Assembly (NCBI GenBank): GCA_019359545.1
Contig: JAHHHB010000035.1
Span: 1 to 56,666 of the forward strand
Source of the DNA: Desmonostoc geniculatum HA4340-LM1
GTDB lineage: Bacteria > Cyanobacteriota > Cyanobacteriia > Cyanobacteriales > Nostocaceae
Direction: 5' to 3'
Length of the DNA stretch: 56,666 bases
Shown here: piece after piece, positions 6,595 to 14,754 of the stretch
Position numbering within the stretch: position 1 is the first letter of the stretch
Layout of the letters: the number at the start of each line of letters is the position of its first letter
The notes under the pieces: generated by a model
What the model was told of the DNA's origin: nothing
Databases searched by the model: none
Seen by the model: the letters and a program-made list of their open reading frames with translations, nothing else
Program-made: the position numbers and the translations under genes

Positions 6595-9500
6595 TTATTC
6601 ATTTTCATTATCTGATTCCGTAGATTGTTCATTTTTTGCTAAATTTTCTTTATCGTCTTCTAGGCGGTAGAGGAATTCACAAGTATCTCGAATTAAGTTG
6701 AGTTGACGACCGGCTAAACGAGCGCGATCGCCAGCGAAAGATTTTTCAAATACCTCCACTACAAAATACTGTGCAAATTCTAAAACGGCCTGGCGTTCTT
6801 CTTCGCGTCTACTAATTATCCAGCGTCCCTCTGCTGTCGAAGAATGCACCCGATCCATCAGTTTAAAAACCTCTGCTGCTACTGCTGCAACTAATGTTTC
6901 ACCATGAAACACACTTAACTCAGCTTTCAATATAGTTTCAGCCGCAATATCAATCGGTTTCAACACAGCATTAGACTTGGGATTATAACGCTTATTTGCC
7001 CGATAAAAACGGCGATAAAGTTCAGTTAATTTCTTAGGATGATTCAGACTTGATTCTTCTCCCACAATTAATTCCTCATTGATAGGGTCAAATTTTGCAT
7101 AAGGGTCAAAACAAGGATAAAAATGATAGGTATAAAGCCGAATTTTTTCAATTCTGGCTGTTTCCACACCCTGGTTACGTACCCAACGGTTAAGATAAGA
7201 AAAGACATACAGGGGACTAGTTTCAAAATCCTTTGCTAGTTCTGTAAATCTTCCCCAATTAGCATCATAACCAGACTTTCCTTGTCGTGCATTCACATCT
7301 AAATGAATGGCGTAAGCAGCAGTAAGTACATTTAAAGGTGCTGGATATTCAATACCGTTTTCGTTCCAACCTTCAAGAATGTAATCCAAGCGAAATCTGT
7401 CCCTTTTTACCAAAGCGCGAAATGCATGAGGCGCACTGTCAAGAAAAACGCTTTCTTCAAATTCAGCACCATCATTAAATGGTGGAATTGGCGACTCAGA
7501 AACCACTGTTTTCACATCCAAAATCATGGGGAAAGCAAACGCTAACCAGCTAGGCATTATCCAAGATTCTGTATCAGTACTATCTCGTCCTGGTGGTAGC
7601 GCCATAAAGTAAAATGTTAAAGGCTGGTCTTCAGGATAAGAAAGCTTAAATGTCCTGTCTTTATCGTCTTCTAAGTTTTCATCAATCAAAAAAGTATCGA
7701 CACTTTGATAGTCTTTTTTCCCTAAATGAGCTTGTAAATCCTTGGTGATAAAATGATTGCGAATACTCGTATCAAAGCGAGTTTGAGCAATACCACTATA
7801 AGCTTTTTGTAAAAACTTATTAGTTTCTGGTGTAAAATAATAAGTCGGATAAAAGTAGAGATAACGATATTTACCATCTTCAAATCTTTTACCTACTGCT
7901 TGGGTTTGATTCATCAAAATTTGCCGGAGCATCATTTCCACACTTGCAATGCTAGAAATATTCCGCTTGGCATTAGAACCACCCAACATTTGTTTATTTG
8001 TATAAACTTGAGGTGTAAATAAAACTGCTGATTCCATCTGCTCGGTTACTGTATAAGCAGAATGAGAAATTGAACATATTAATTGCCGTCCTCGTCCGGG
8101 TTTTTTAGCAGCATTGTAGTTACCTAACTCATTGAGAAAATTCTCCGTTTGAGTTTCAATTGATGGCTCTTGATTTGTGCTTGGTAACATCACAACTCGT
8201 GATACCCATTGCCTTAAATCATCCCAACCATCAGGTAATTTATATTGTGCAAGAATAGGAGAAATTAAGTTTGTCAAATAGTGAATAACTCCCTGACAAT
8301 TTTCTCTAACATTTTCAATACCAGGATGTTTTTCTAGATATTTAGCTGCTAGGTAGTACCATTCATAAGGAACTCCGCCTGTATTTCCCTTTAACTTGTT
8401 TTCTTTGAGGCTTTCATTGATGCGCTGAATATGGCGAATTTGGGGTATATACTCTGTTAAATTCCATAATTCAGCTACTTTTTGAGTCAAATCTAAAGGA
8501 GGTATTTCTGGTAACTTTTTATCTTTTTTGCGAACAGCTTCAAGACGATTAACAGTTTCTTCCCAAATCTTCCTACTCACTAAATCACCGAACTCTGCTA
8601 TTTGGTCAATGCGGATATCATCAGCAAAGTTAAAATCAAATTCAGGTGGTAAAACTCCTTGTTGTTGAAATTTGACTAAATTTTCACTCCGGCTTTTAGC
8701 GACTGATGGTTTATTAGAATTTAAAATGCGTAACGTTGCATCTAAAGCCACTTGCATCAAACCTGGAGAATCAAAAAATAAGTTGTAATATTCGGCATAT
8801 TTCATGCCTTTACCATCTCGACCAAATCCTGTTTGTCTAAGGCTTAATTGACCTGCACAAAGAGATTTAATACTGTTAACTACAAGGTCTGGTAAATCTT
8901 TTACTGAGATTGGAGGAGGATTACGCGCAGTTAGGTAAATTACACCTGTAGGCAGATATAGTAAAGGTTCATAGTATGTATGCTCATTGGTGTTGAGGCT
9001 AGTATGAGCTTGAATTACAGCATTATTTACAACATTAGTTAAAACACCCCGGTTTTCAGCAATGCGGTGATAGGTAAATTGTAATTGTCCATCACTGAGA
9101 CTGTGGAGAATGTCATTTAATCCCCTATGTTCTGCATCTTGGGGATGTTTAATAACTGATGCTAGTAAATCAGCTAAACGAGTTAAATCACATAAACTGC
9201 GAATAGTGCGGTCTTTAAGAACAGGATTTAGACCAAATTCAGAAAAATTCCAGTTAGTATCCCAGCGACTTTGTGCATTATAAGCCATACACAACAAATC
9301 ATCGATATATTCTTCATACGCTTCGGGATGTTCTGCATTGATAAATTTATCAAGTCCTAATTGTTGAACTTTTTCCTCAACTATTTGCCGATGTTTTTCT
9401 AAAGGTAATTTGCGACATTCTTCAGGTGCATCAGGAAATTTCTCAAAGTCATGTAGAATAAATCCAGCAATTACTAACCGCCGTTCACGTTCTTTCACCA

Positions 9501-9957
9501 CTCGCCGGACGGTGGTATCGAGATTTTCTAATCGTTTTTCAATTAAATTTGCAGGAAATAAACCATTGAGTAAATGAGTATTTAACGATTGGTCAGCGGC
9601 GTTATCTCGCCTGACTTTACTTTTACCTTCTGCTTCTCGTTTTTGGTCAATTTCATCGAAAAACTTACCACCTTTAGCAGTTACACCAATTGCTATTCGT
9701 AACAGATTGGGTAAGACATATTCGGCAAAATCTGCCATCACTTTATCGCCTAGATTTTGAGCCTGAATAGCTTCGCGTAGTAACTTGAGTGTGAGTAATT
9801 CAGCTTCTATTTCGATAGTCCGGTCTGAAGAATCACCATCAAATCCAAAATCGCCCGACAACCAATCATCATCTAGTGCCTCAGATTTTGCATCGGTTTC
9901 TGTTTCTAAAAGTGATAATTGTTGATAATCATCTGAAATTTTACTTTTTTTAGTCAT
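6595..9957 (-). CDS. cas10d: type I-D large subunit Cas10d (Csc3) with HD nuclease domain
   Basis: Hallmark large subunit of type I-D; it carries the nuclease domain that other type I systems place in Cas3, and it works with a separate Cas3' helicase. 1120 residues, normal. HD-domain residues are visible: His128 in NTHLLNG and His169-Asp170 in GFILHDFEKFP, so the nuclease looks intact. The central and C-terminal parts are Cas10-like but I see no GGDD cyclase motif, as expected for Cas10d. The start ATG (9955-9957) overlaps the 3' end of the hepT-like toxin gene by 8 bp, suggesting translational coupling to a toxin-antitoxin pair upstream. Confidence 0.93.
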   Translation of the reverse strand: MTKKSKISDDYQQLSLLETETDAKSEALDDDWLSGDFGFDGDSSDRTIEIEAELLTLKLLREAIQAQNLGDKVMADFAEYVLPNLLRIAIGVTAKGGKFFDEIDQKREAEGKSKVRRDNAADQSLNTHLLNGLFPANLIEKRLENLDTTVRRVVKERERRLVIAGFILHDFEKFPDAPEECRKLPLEKHRQIVEEKVQQLGLDKFINAEHPEAYEEYIDDLLCMAYNAQSRWDTNWNFSEFGLNPVLKDRTIRSLCDLTRLADLLASVIKHPQDAEHRGLNDILHSLSDGQLQFTYHRIAENRGVLTNVVNNAVIQAHTSLNTNEHTYYEPLLYLPTGVIYLTARNPPPISVKDLPDLVVNSIKSLCAGQLSLRQTGFGRDGKGMKYAEYYNLFFDSPGLMQVALDATLRILNSNKPSVAKSRSENLVKFQQQGVLPPEFDFNFADDIRIDQIAEFGDLVSRKIWEETVNRLEAVRKKDKKLPEIPPLDLTQKVAELWNLTEYIPQIRHIQRINESLKENKLKGNTGGVPYEWYYLAAKYLEKHPGIENVRENCQGVIHYLTNLISPILAQYKLPDGWDDLRQWVSRVVMLPSTNQEPSIETQTENFLNELGNYNAAKKPGRGRQLICSISHSAYTVTEQMESAVLFTPQVYTNKQMLGGSNAKRNISSIASVEMMLRQILMNQTQAVGKRFEDGKYRYLYFYPTYYFTPETNKFLQKAYSGIAQTRFDTSIRNHFITKDLQAHLGKKDYQSVDTFLIDENLEDDKDRTFKLSYPEDQPLTFYFMALPPGRDSTDTESWIMPSWLAFAFPMILDVKTVVSESPIPPFNDGAEFEESVFLDSAPHAFRALVKRDRFRLDYILEGWNENGIEYPAPLNVLTAAYAIHLDVNARQGKSGYDANWGRFTELAKDFETSPLYVFSYLNRWVRNQGVETARIEKIRLYTYHFYPCFDPYAKFDPINEELIVGEESSLNHPKKLTELYRRFYRANKRYNPKSNAVLKPIDIAAETILKAELSVFHGETLVAAVAAEVFKLMDRVHSSTAEGRWIISRREEERQAVLEFAQYFVVEVFEKSFAGDRARLAGRQLNLIRDTCEFLYRLEDDKENLAKNEQSTESDNENE

Positions 9958-10393
9958 CTTCCTGACTCAATGAAATTAAATAAGAGTTAACTTGGCGGAC
10001 ATAAAGCGGATATTGTTGCAATGCAAAACTGATAGAGTTAAAAACTTGCTGCGGATCTATTTCGTCATATTCATGAACAAGACGATTTCTTAATCCTGAT
10101 GATGGTGCTATTTGTTGTGCTAATTCTGGTGTTATAACTTGATATTTGCTCAGTTCAATGAAACCTTCAAAATTAGTAACAGAATTACCAGGACTTAATT
10201 TGGACAATATGTGTTCATTGATATCTATTGCAGCTTGAGCCATTAATTGCAGCAGCCTTTCTACAACAAGTTGTTGACGAAAATCAGCTAAGAATTCATC
10301 AAGGCTAGTAGAGCGATACTCTTTTAACGTGTTGTAATATTTGGTGATTAATCTTAGTCTAACTAAAACTATTTCGAGATCTATATCACTCAT
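9950..10393 (-). CDS. HepT-like (DUF86) toxin
   Basis: HEPN-fold RNase-type toxin of the MntA/HepT (also called HepT/MNT) family. The diagnostic RX4-6H motif with the trailing X-Tyr is seen as Arg105-NRLV-His110-Glu-Tyr112 (RNRLVHEY, numbered from the GTG at 10402). About 147 residues, helical throughout, normal for DUF86. I choose ATG 10391-10393 because it overlaps the antitoxin stop as ATGA; a GTG at 10402 is possible. The gene in turn overlaps cas10d by 8 bp. In known pairs the toxin is neutralised by AMPylation near the motif by its MNT partner, which is the gene just upstream. Confidence 0.88.
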   Translation of the reverse strand: MSDIDLEIVLVRLRLITKYYNTLKEYRSTSLDEFLADFRQQLVVERLLQLMAQAAIDINEHILSKLSPGNSVTNFEGFIELSKYQVITPELAQQIAPSSGLRNRLVHEYDEIDPQQVFNSISFALQQYPLYVRQVNSYLISLSQEDD

Positions 10394-10857
10394 ACTCCCC
10401 ACTTATTTAGTTCTATTTCAATAATTTTGTGTTGCTCATCACGAAATTTTTTTAACTCGGATTTAGATATTGATGACGTTAATCTAAATTCCTCAAATTG
10501 TCCAGGAAATTTTTCAAACATCATAATCCCGTCACGAGCAATAAAATGTGCTATTAATTCTGAACAATGATTTAATTCCACAATATCAATATGGTCAGAA
10601 TTAATATTGAATAATGTGCCAATTTGCATAGGTAATTCAAATAAACGAAAAGCATTATCTTTTACGTAAGCCTCACGTTGTTCTTCATCATACAAAACTC
10701 CAAAATCCCAATCACTCTTAGCGTTTGTGTTACCAGTAGCTCTAGAACCAAACAAAATTAACATTTTTATGTAAGGAATTCTTTCAGGAATTTGCAAGGC
10801 AACTTCTTGAAGCTCTGCAATGGTTGGTGTATTGTTTTGCATCTGATGATTCTCCAT
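10390..10857 (-). CDS. MntA-like minimal nucleotidyltransferase antitoxin
   Basis: Minimal nucleotidyltransferase that, in characterised HepT/MntA pairs, adds AMP units to the toxin and blocks its RNase site. The family motif GSX10DXD is complete: Gly37-Ser38, Asp49 and Asp51 in LFGSRATGNTNAKSDWDFGV. 155 residues. It is the first gene of the mntA-hepT-cas10d overlap chain; its TGA overlaps the toxin ATG. No promoter could be fixed, but the 48 bp upstream up to the decayed DUF1016 gene is AT-rich and could hold one. The third carboxylate is likely in HIDIVELNH further down. Confidence 0.88.
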   Translation of the reverse strand: MENHQMQNNTPTIAELQEVALQIPERIPYIKMLILFGSRATGNTNAKSDWDFGVLYDEEQREAYVKDNAFRLFELPMQIGTLFNINSDHIDIVELNHCSELIAHFIARDGIMMFEKFPGQFEEFRLTSSISKSELKKFRDEQHKIIEIELNKWGV

Positions 10858-10900
10858 GCGGATAAATAATCTCTAATATTTATTTGCTCACTCTATAATT

Positions 10901-11158
10901 CTATTCAACTCCTTCCAATAATTTGGCAACTTGCTCTGGAGCAGGAAGCTGATTTTGTAATTCTTGAGGTTTTATTTTCAATCTGGTGAATCAAAACGTT
11001 TTTTGCACAGCCAAATTTGCGAGTCATTTTGATATAAAATTCTCGTTCTAGGTCATCTTTGCACTTTTCTACAATGACTAGATTATGAGTCCATCCAATT
11101 TCTCGCACCAATGGTGCGAGTTTTTCATAGCGAGAATTGATGCTCTGGCTTGTTGAAA
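10901..11158 (-). pseudogene. decayed DUF1016 (YhcG-like) nuclease gene
   Basis: Remnant of a DUF1016 N-terminal/PDDEXK nuclease gene. In one frame bases 11158 to about 10970 encode QSINSRYEKLAPLVREIGW then THNLVIVEKCKDDLEREFYI, a typical DUF1016 N-terminal domain. After NVLIHQIEN the sequence jumps to another frame that reads PQELQNQLPAPEQVAKLLEG and stops at 10901-10903, which looks like the original C-terminus. The nuclease domain between them is gone, and an in-frame stop precedes the N-terminal piece. So this is an internal-deletion pseudogene, not a 68-residue gene. Confidence 0.7.
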
Positions 11159-11170
11159 TTTGTAAATTTT

Positions 11171-11530
11171 TCAGTTATTGCTTGCAGCTGGTCGAATTCT
11201 TACCCTACCTAATTCGGCAGTTACAATCGCACCTGACGCTAATTCTTCACCGTAAAGCTGAAGTACTCGCAGACAAACAACTGATTGTTCTCTGGAAGTG
11301 AGATTAACTAAGCGCAAAATGCCACAGTGAGGATTTCCCCATACAATCGCCAACTCTCCAAAGTCTTTATCAAGCGTGACTAAAATTCGACCTTCACGGT
11401 AAGCGGTTGCTAAAATCTCCTCATCACCTGGGTCTTCTGACCAATCTCCACTCCAAACAACGTCATAGCCAGCAGCAAGTAAGTTGGTACGCACCCCAAA
11501 CCACACACAAGTATCTAGCAGTATTTTCAC
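11171..11530 (-). CDS. DUF5615 PIN-like toxin
   Basis: PIN-like putative RNase toxin of the DUF5615 family, usually paired with a DUF433 antitoxin. 119 residues. The opening MKILLDTCVWFGVRTNL carries the first conserved Asp (residue 6), and the acidic cluster continues in DEEILATAYREGRILVTLDKDFGELA, with Asp residues that would complete the metal site. The gene follows its DUF433 partner by 5 bp. No disruption is seen. Whether it cleaves RNA in this host cannot be told from sequence. Confidence 0.85.
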   Translation of the reverse strand: MKILLDTCVWFGVRTNLLAAGYDVVWSGDWSEDPGDEEILATAYREGRILVTLDKDFGELAIVWGNPHCGILRLVNLTSREQSVVCLRVLQLYGEELASGAIVTAELGRVRIRPAASNN

Positions 11531-11535
11531 ATCGC

Positions 11536-11778
11536 TTACTCTATCAATAACGGTTCAATTCGCTCATGACCAACTAGCCTCCGCGCATAAACTAAACAGG
11601 CTTGCACATCTTCCCGTTCTAACCAGGGATATGCTTCTAATAAGGTTTCAATAGTATCTCCCACTGCTAACATCCCTAAAATATGTTCAACAGCGAGGCG
11701 ACGACCGCGAATAATTGGTTTACCGCCAAATATTTTGGGGTTGACTGTAATTCTTTCCAAAAGTTGTTGTTCGTTCAT
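11536..11778 (-). CDS. DUF433 antitoxin
   Basis: Small helix-turn-helix protein of the DUF433 family, the usual antitoxin of DUF5615 toxins. 80 residues, normal. The signature ITVNPKIFGGKPIIRGRRLAV is complete, followed by VEHILGMLAVGDTIETLLEAY and PWLEREDVQACLVYARR. As in most toxin-antitoxin operons the antitoxin comes first and may repress its own promoter. The upstream 115 bp to the next possible gene includes a segment (11904-11924) that matches the spacer of the mini-CRISPR 500 bp away. Confidence 0.88.
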   Translation of the reverse strand: MNEQQLLERITVNPKIFGGKPIIRGRRLAVEHILGMLAVGDTIETLLEAYPWLEREDVQACLVYARRLVGHERIEPLLIE

Positions 11779-11903
11779 GGTTGACCTCGAAACAGAGAGA
11801 GAATCATTGTTTAGGAATTACTGCTTGAGGTTTGCTCATTAGCTAGATCACTCCTAGACCAACCGTCTGCTAATCTGCTTCGGGGGGCGGAGATTGCATA
11901 TGC

Positions 11904-11924
11904 CTGAACTTAATGCCGCAAGCT
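11904..11924. repeat. segment matching the mini-CRISPR spacer
   Basis: 21 bases beginning CTGAACTTA and ending CGCAAGCT match 12416-12436 at 19 of 21 positions, same orientation. The two differ at 11913/12425 and 11916/12428. If translated, both read EL-x-x-AS followed by two aromatic residues, so a shared coding ancestor is also possible. Confidence 0.7.
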
Positions 11925-11996
11925 ATTATGAGCTTCCCTCTCTGCTCAGAGATTTTCTGTTTATATGGAGAAAATTCCAGATAAATCAGAAACAGT

Positions 11997-12200
11997 TTAA
12001 ACTGCTAGTAATCGATATTTATGTTTTTGACCAACTCCAGCCCAAGCTGTCTCAATCTCGTAACCTAGTGTGCGAGCTTTCTTGACGGCATCTGCAAAGG
12101 GATAACCAACTTTTACAGCTAGTTCATCACCCAAGTGCCAAGCACCATCCCGCAGAACTTCAATCAAAAGTTCAACTTTTGTTTTCTTGCTTTTTTTCAT
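11997..12200 (-). CDS. small winged-helix-like hypothetical protein, 67 aa
   Basis: A basic 67-residue protein (MKKSKKTKVELLIEVLRDGAWHLGDELAVKVG...) that looks like a single winged helix-turn-helix: helix LLIEVLRDG, turn, helix DELAVKVGY and a C-terminal strand pair ending HKYRLLAV. Similar small wHTH proteins are scattered in cyanobacterial accessory regions. It lies between the mini-CRISPR and the DUF433/DUF5615 pair, on the same strand as the cas genes. A regulatory role for this patch is possible but inferred. A forward frame overlaps it, which I judge non-coding. Confidence 0.6.
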   Translation of the reverse strand: MKKSKKTKVELLIEVLRDGAWHLGDELAVKVGYPFADAVKKARTLGYEIETAWAGVGQKHKYRLLAV

Positions 12201-12370
12201 TTGTTTATTGTTTTTGACGACCGTATGATTAGACGCTACCCAAAACGATAACTGTTGTCAATACATTAAGTTACAGACTTATTTGACTTGTTAAATATGT
12301 CAGAACTAGATGGCGGTTATTATCTCCTGATTTTTGGTATTCTAAGACTTAGACGGAGACTCACTCTAGG

Positions 12371-12480
12371 AAAAGTGAGGTAATTAATCCCTATTAGGGA
12401 TTGAAATAAATACGTCTGAACTTACTGGCGCAAGCTTTTTCTCCGTTATACTAACCAAAATCCCTATTAGGGATTGAAAC
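12371..12480 (+). CRISPR. two-repeat degenerate mini-CRISPR, one spacer
   Basis: Two repeats of about 37 bp (12371-12407 and 12444-12480) flank one 36-bp spacer (12408-12443). Their last 21 bases are identical up to the final base (core TCCCTATTAGGGATTGAAA), while the first 13 or so have diverged. The core and the GATTGAAAC end match the common cyanobacterial 37-bp repeat type whose 3' end supplies the crRNA 5' handle, so the reading direction is plus. The second repeat ends 1 bp from the cas3' stop codon. No leader or further repeats are seen on either side. Confidence 0.75.
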
Positions 12481-12481
12481 C

Positions 12482-14659
12482 TCAAGCAACCCATATCTCA
12501 TCTCCTTTGCTTTTAAACGTATAAGCAAGTGTATCCAGCAGCAGTGCAGAATGACCAAAAGCGATCGCATAGGTTGCATTAACATCATGAAAGCTGTACT
12601 GGTCGCTAATTGGGTAAATTTGAAAGTGCATCGGTAGCCGCAGCCGCATTCTTACTTCTGCAACTGGACGGCGAATCACATAACAAACCAAACCTTGTTT
12701 TTTCAGGCGTTTGTTAATTTCCCCAATCCAGTGGTTTTCAGGTTGCCAAATTTCCACACCTTTTAAAACCTGAACTTTCCAAGCGTCTGCTTTTGGTTGC
12801 AAGTCGCCTGAGTAGGTAAATTTCCAGTTCAGCCGTTCCTCGCGGTAGGAACGCAACTTGATAAATGCCAGACAGTGAGCAAATCTACCTTTGGCTATGG
12901 GTTGTCCGGTGCGTTGGGCGGTTTCTTGGAGTGTCCGTATAAACGCCGCTTCTGTCCACATTTCAATTTCTAAGTTGCTTAAAATTCCTGGTAAATCGTA
13001 GGTTTTAAATTTGTCTACTTCGTTTGCTTCTGTTAAATCGTAAATTCCACATTGCAGAGGACTAGAACCTCGAAAACTAGCAGCATCATCAGCAATCGGA
13101 TTTCCTGATTTGCCTGAAAGCACTTGCCAATCTTTAGCCCATCCTTGAATACGTCCAGCTATAGATTTCAAACTGGTTTCAAATACTGCTTCACAAGTTA
13201 CTTGAAACTGCTCTCGGCTTTGGGCATACTGTTGTTTAATTGTCCGATCGCTTAATTTATAAACCAACCAAAATGATTGCACAGCACCCCAACGGCGATA
13301 GTAACCATGAAAATCATTGATTTGGCGATATTGCTCTTTAATTATATTTTGCAGAGTCGGGCGATCGCAAATACTATTAACGACTAAAGGTGGTGACTCT
13401 ACCTGAAATAATCTCTCTACTAAAAAGTTGGGAACCAAAGCCAAAGCTGTGAACTTTTCAAACTTAATTTGCTCACCATTTTTCTCATAGCCATCATGTC
13501 TACCTAAGCGTCCCAAACGCTGAATAAAATTACCCGCATCCGATGATTCAAAAATTAGGAAATTAATTTTAAAATCAACGCCAACATCAATAGTACTCGT
13601 GCCAAGAACTAAATCAGCAGCCAAACTTAACTCTTTCTGCAATTTTCCTGATAATCCGGTATTTTCCCCCACCGTCAAGCCATGAGGCTGCAAAAGTTCT
13701 TGAAAAAATGGAGTCAGGCGCTTGACTGCTGCAATTGAATTTAGAATAATTGCTCCTTTACTTCCTGGATACTGCTGAAACTGAGCCAAAATTAAATTAC
13801 TATTTTCTCTTAACCAAGTTTCCGAAGCTTTAAAAGAAGGTTCCAAAGAAATAAAATTGAGTAAAATTCCTCGTGCGACTTGCCGCCATCCCTGCAATCG
13901 CAGTTCATTCTCTTCTTCTGCTGTATCAGGAAATTGATATTTATTTTGCTCTAAAGGGTTAATTTCTTGACAGCGGAAACCTGCTGCTTGTAATCTGGCA
14001 ATCAAATTTTTATCTGGTGTAGCTGAAAGAAACAAGAACTTCTTGCGGCGGTTTGTACAGCGAATTAATAGCATTGTATTAATTACGCTAGCAATTTGAG
14101 GCGCGGCAAAAACATGGAATTCATCAAATATAAATAAGTCAAAGTCTTTATCTATTCTTCCCCATAGTTTATCGGGGCTGTCACCAGGAATTATATAAGC
14201 ACCTCGATGTAAATAATGAAAAATATCGGGGTTAGTTAATAATGCTTCTCTTTGATTTGTGAGAGTTGCGATCGCGGCATTTTTTTTCAATCCTTCATTT
14301 TCGGCATAAATTTCTAAATCAGCCCCACTCAGCCGCACTACACGCGGTTTATCTGTAGGTTGAAATTCTTGAATATATCCTTGAATTTGTATTTCTTGGT
14401 CACGCGCTAATTCATTAGTTGGATAAAGTCCAATAGCCGAAAATTCACCTTGCAGCACTTCTAAATAAGCAGCTAAGCTTTTACCGTCGCCTGTCATGGC
14501 GGTGTTGAATACTACATCAACATTTGGATCTTGCAGTGCTTTGAAAGTTTCAACTTGATGCCAAGATAATGACCAGCCATCAGGAATTTTCAAGCCTGAT
14601 GGTGTCGCCACTGTTTGAGAATACACTGGCTTGAGAGTTATTGTGTAATCATTGGACAT
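12482..14659 (-). CDS. cas3: type I-D CRISPR helicase Cas3' (no HD domain)
   Basis: SF2 helicase that unwinds target DNA after Cascade binding; in type I-D the HD nuclease is in Cas10d, and this protein indeed lacks it. Motifs: Walker A TGDGKS at residues 56-61, DEFH at 179-182, FLSATP (motif III), LVLGTSTIDVGVDF (motif V) and IQRLGRLGRHD (motif VI). I choose ATG 14657-14659 (MSNDYTITLKPVYSQ, 725 aa). The frame stays open 143 codons further, but that stretch runs antisense through the WYL gene and has no helicase-like content. The stop abuts the mini-CRISPR. Confidence 0.92.
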   Translation of the reverse strand: MSNDYTITLKPVYSQTVATPSGLKIPDGWSLSWHQVETFKALQDPNVDVVFNTAMTGDGKSLAAYLEVLQGEFSAIGLYPTNELARDQEIQIQGYIQEFQPTDKPRVVRLSGADLEIYAENEGLKKNAAIATLTNQREALLTNPDIFHYLHRGAYIIPGDSPDKLWGRIDKDFDLFIFDEFHVFAAPQIASVINTMLLIRCTNRRKKFLFLSATPDKNLIARLQAAGFRCQEINPLEQNKYQFPDTAEEENELRLQGWRQVARGILLNFISLEPSFKASETWLRENSNLILAQFQQYPGSKGAIILNSIAAVKRLTPFFQELLQPHGLTVGENTGLSGKLQKELSLAADLVLGTSTIDVGVDFKINFLIFESSDAGNFIQRLGRLGRHDGYEKNGEQIKFEKFTALALVPNFLVERLFQVESPPLVVNSICDRPTLQNIIKEQYRQINDFHGYYRRWGAVQSFWLVYKLSDRTIKQQYAQSREQFQVTCEAVFETSLKSIAGRIQGWAKDWQVLSGKSGNPIADDAASFRGSSPLQCGIYDLTEANEVDKFKTYDLPGILSNLEIEMWTEAAFIRTLQETAQRTGQPIAKGRFAHCLAFIKLRSYREERLNWKFTYSGDLQPKADAWKVQVLKGVEIWQPENHWIGEINKRLKKQGLVCYVIRRPVAEVRMRLRLPMHFQIYPISDQYSFHDVNATYAIAFGHSALLLDTLAYTFKSKGDEIWVA

Positions 14660-14754
14660 ATACTGAAATAGTGTCCGTAACTGGTTGTTAAAAACTATAT
14701 TGGCACGCAAAATATAGATTGGCAAGAAATTAATGTATAAAGTGTCCGTACAAA
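14660..14754. promoter_or_regulatory. divergent cas3'/WYL control region with direct repeats
   Basis: The 95 bp between the divergent starts contains two copies of AGTGTCCGTA, at 14670-14679 (next to the cas3' start) and 14741-14750 (next to the WYL start). A related TATGTCC overlaps the cas3' ATG on the minus strand. A TATAAA at 14735-14740 could be a -10 element for the WYL gene. The repeats are candidate binding sites for the WYL regulator; this is inference. Confidence 0.5.

Noticed and set aside
10905..11111. 68-residue TTG-started gene
   Set aside because: Part of the decayed DUF1016 gene: the upstream codons continue the domain and the end is out of frame.
11894..12085. Forward 63-codon frame
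   Set aside because: Overlaps the better-supported minus-strand wHTH-like gene and has no ribosome site; its first codons are, however, discussed for the spacer match.
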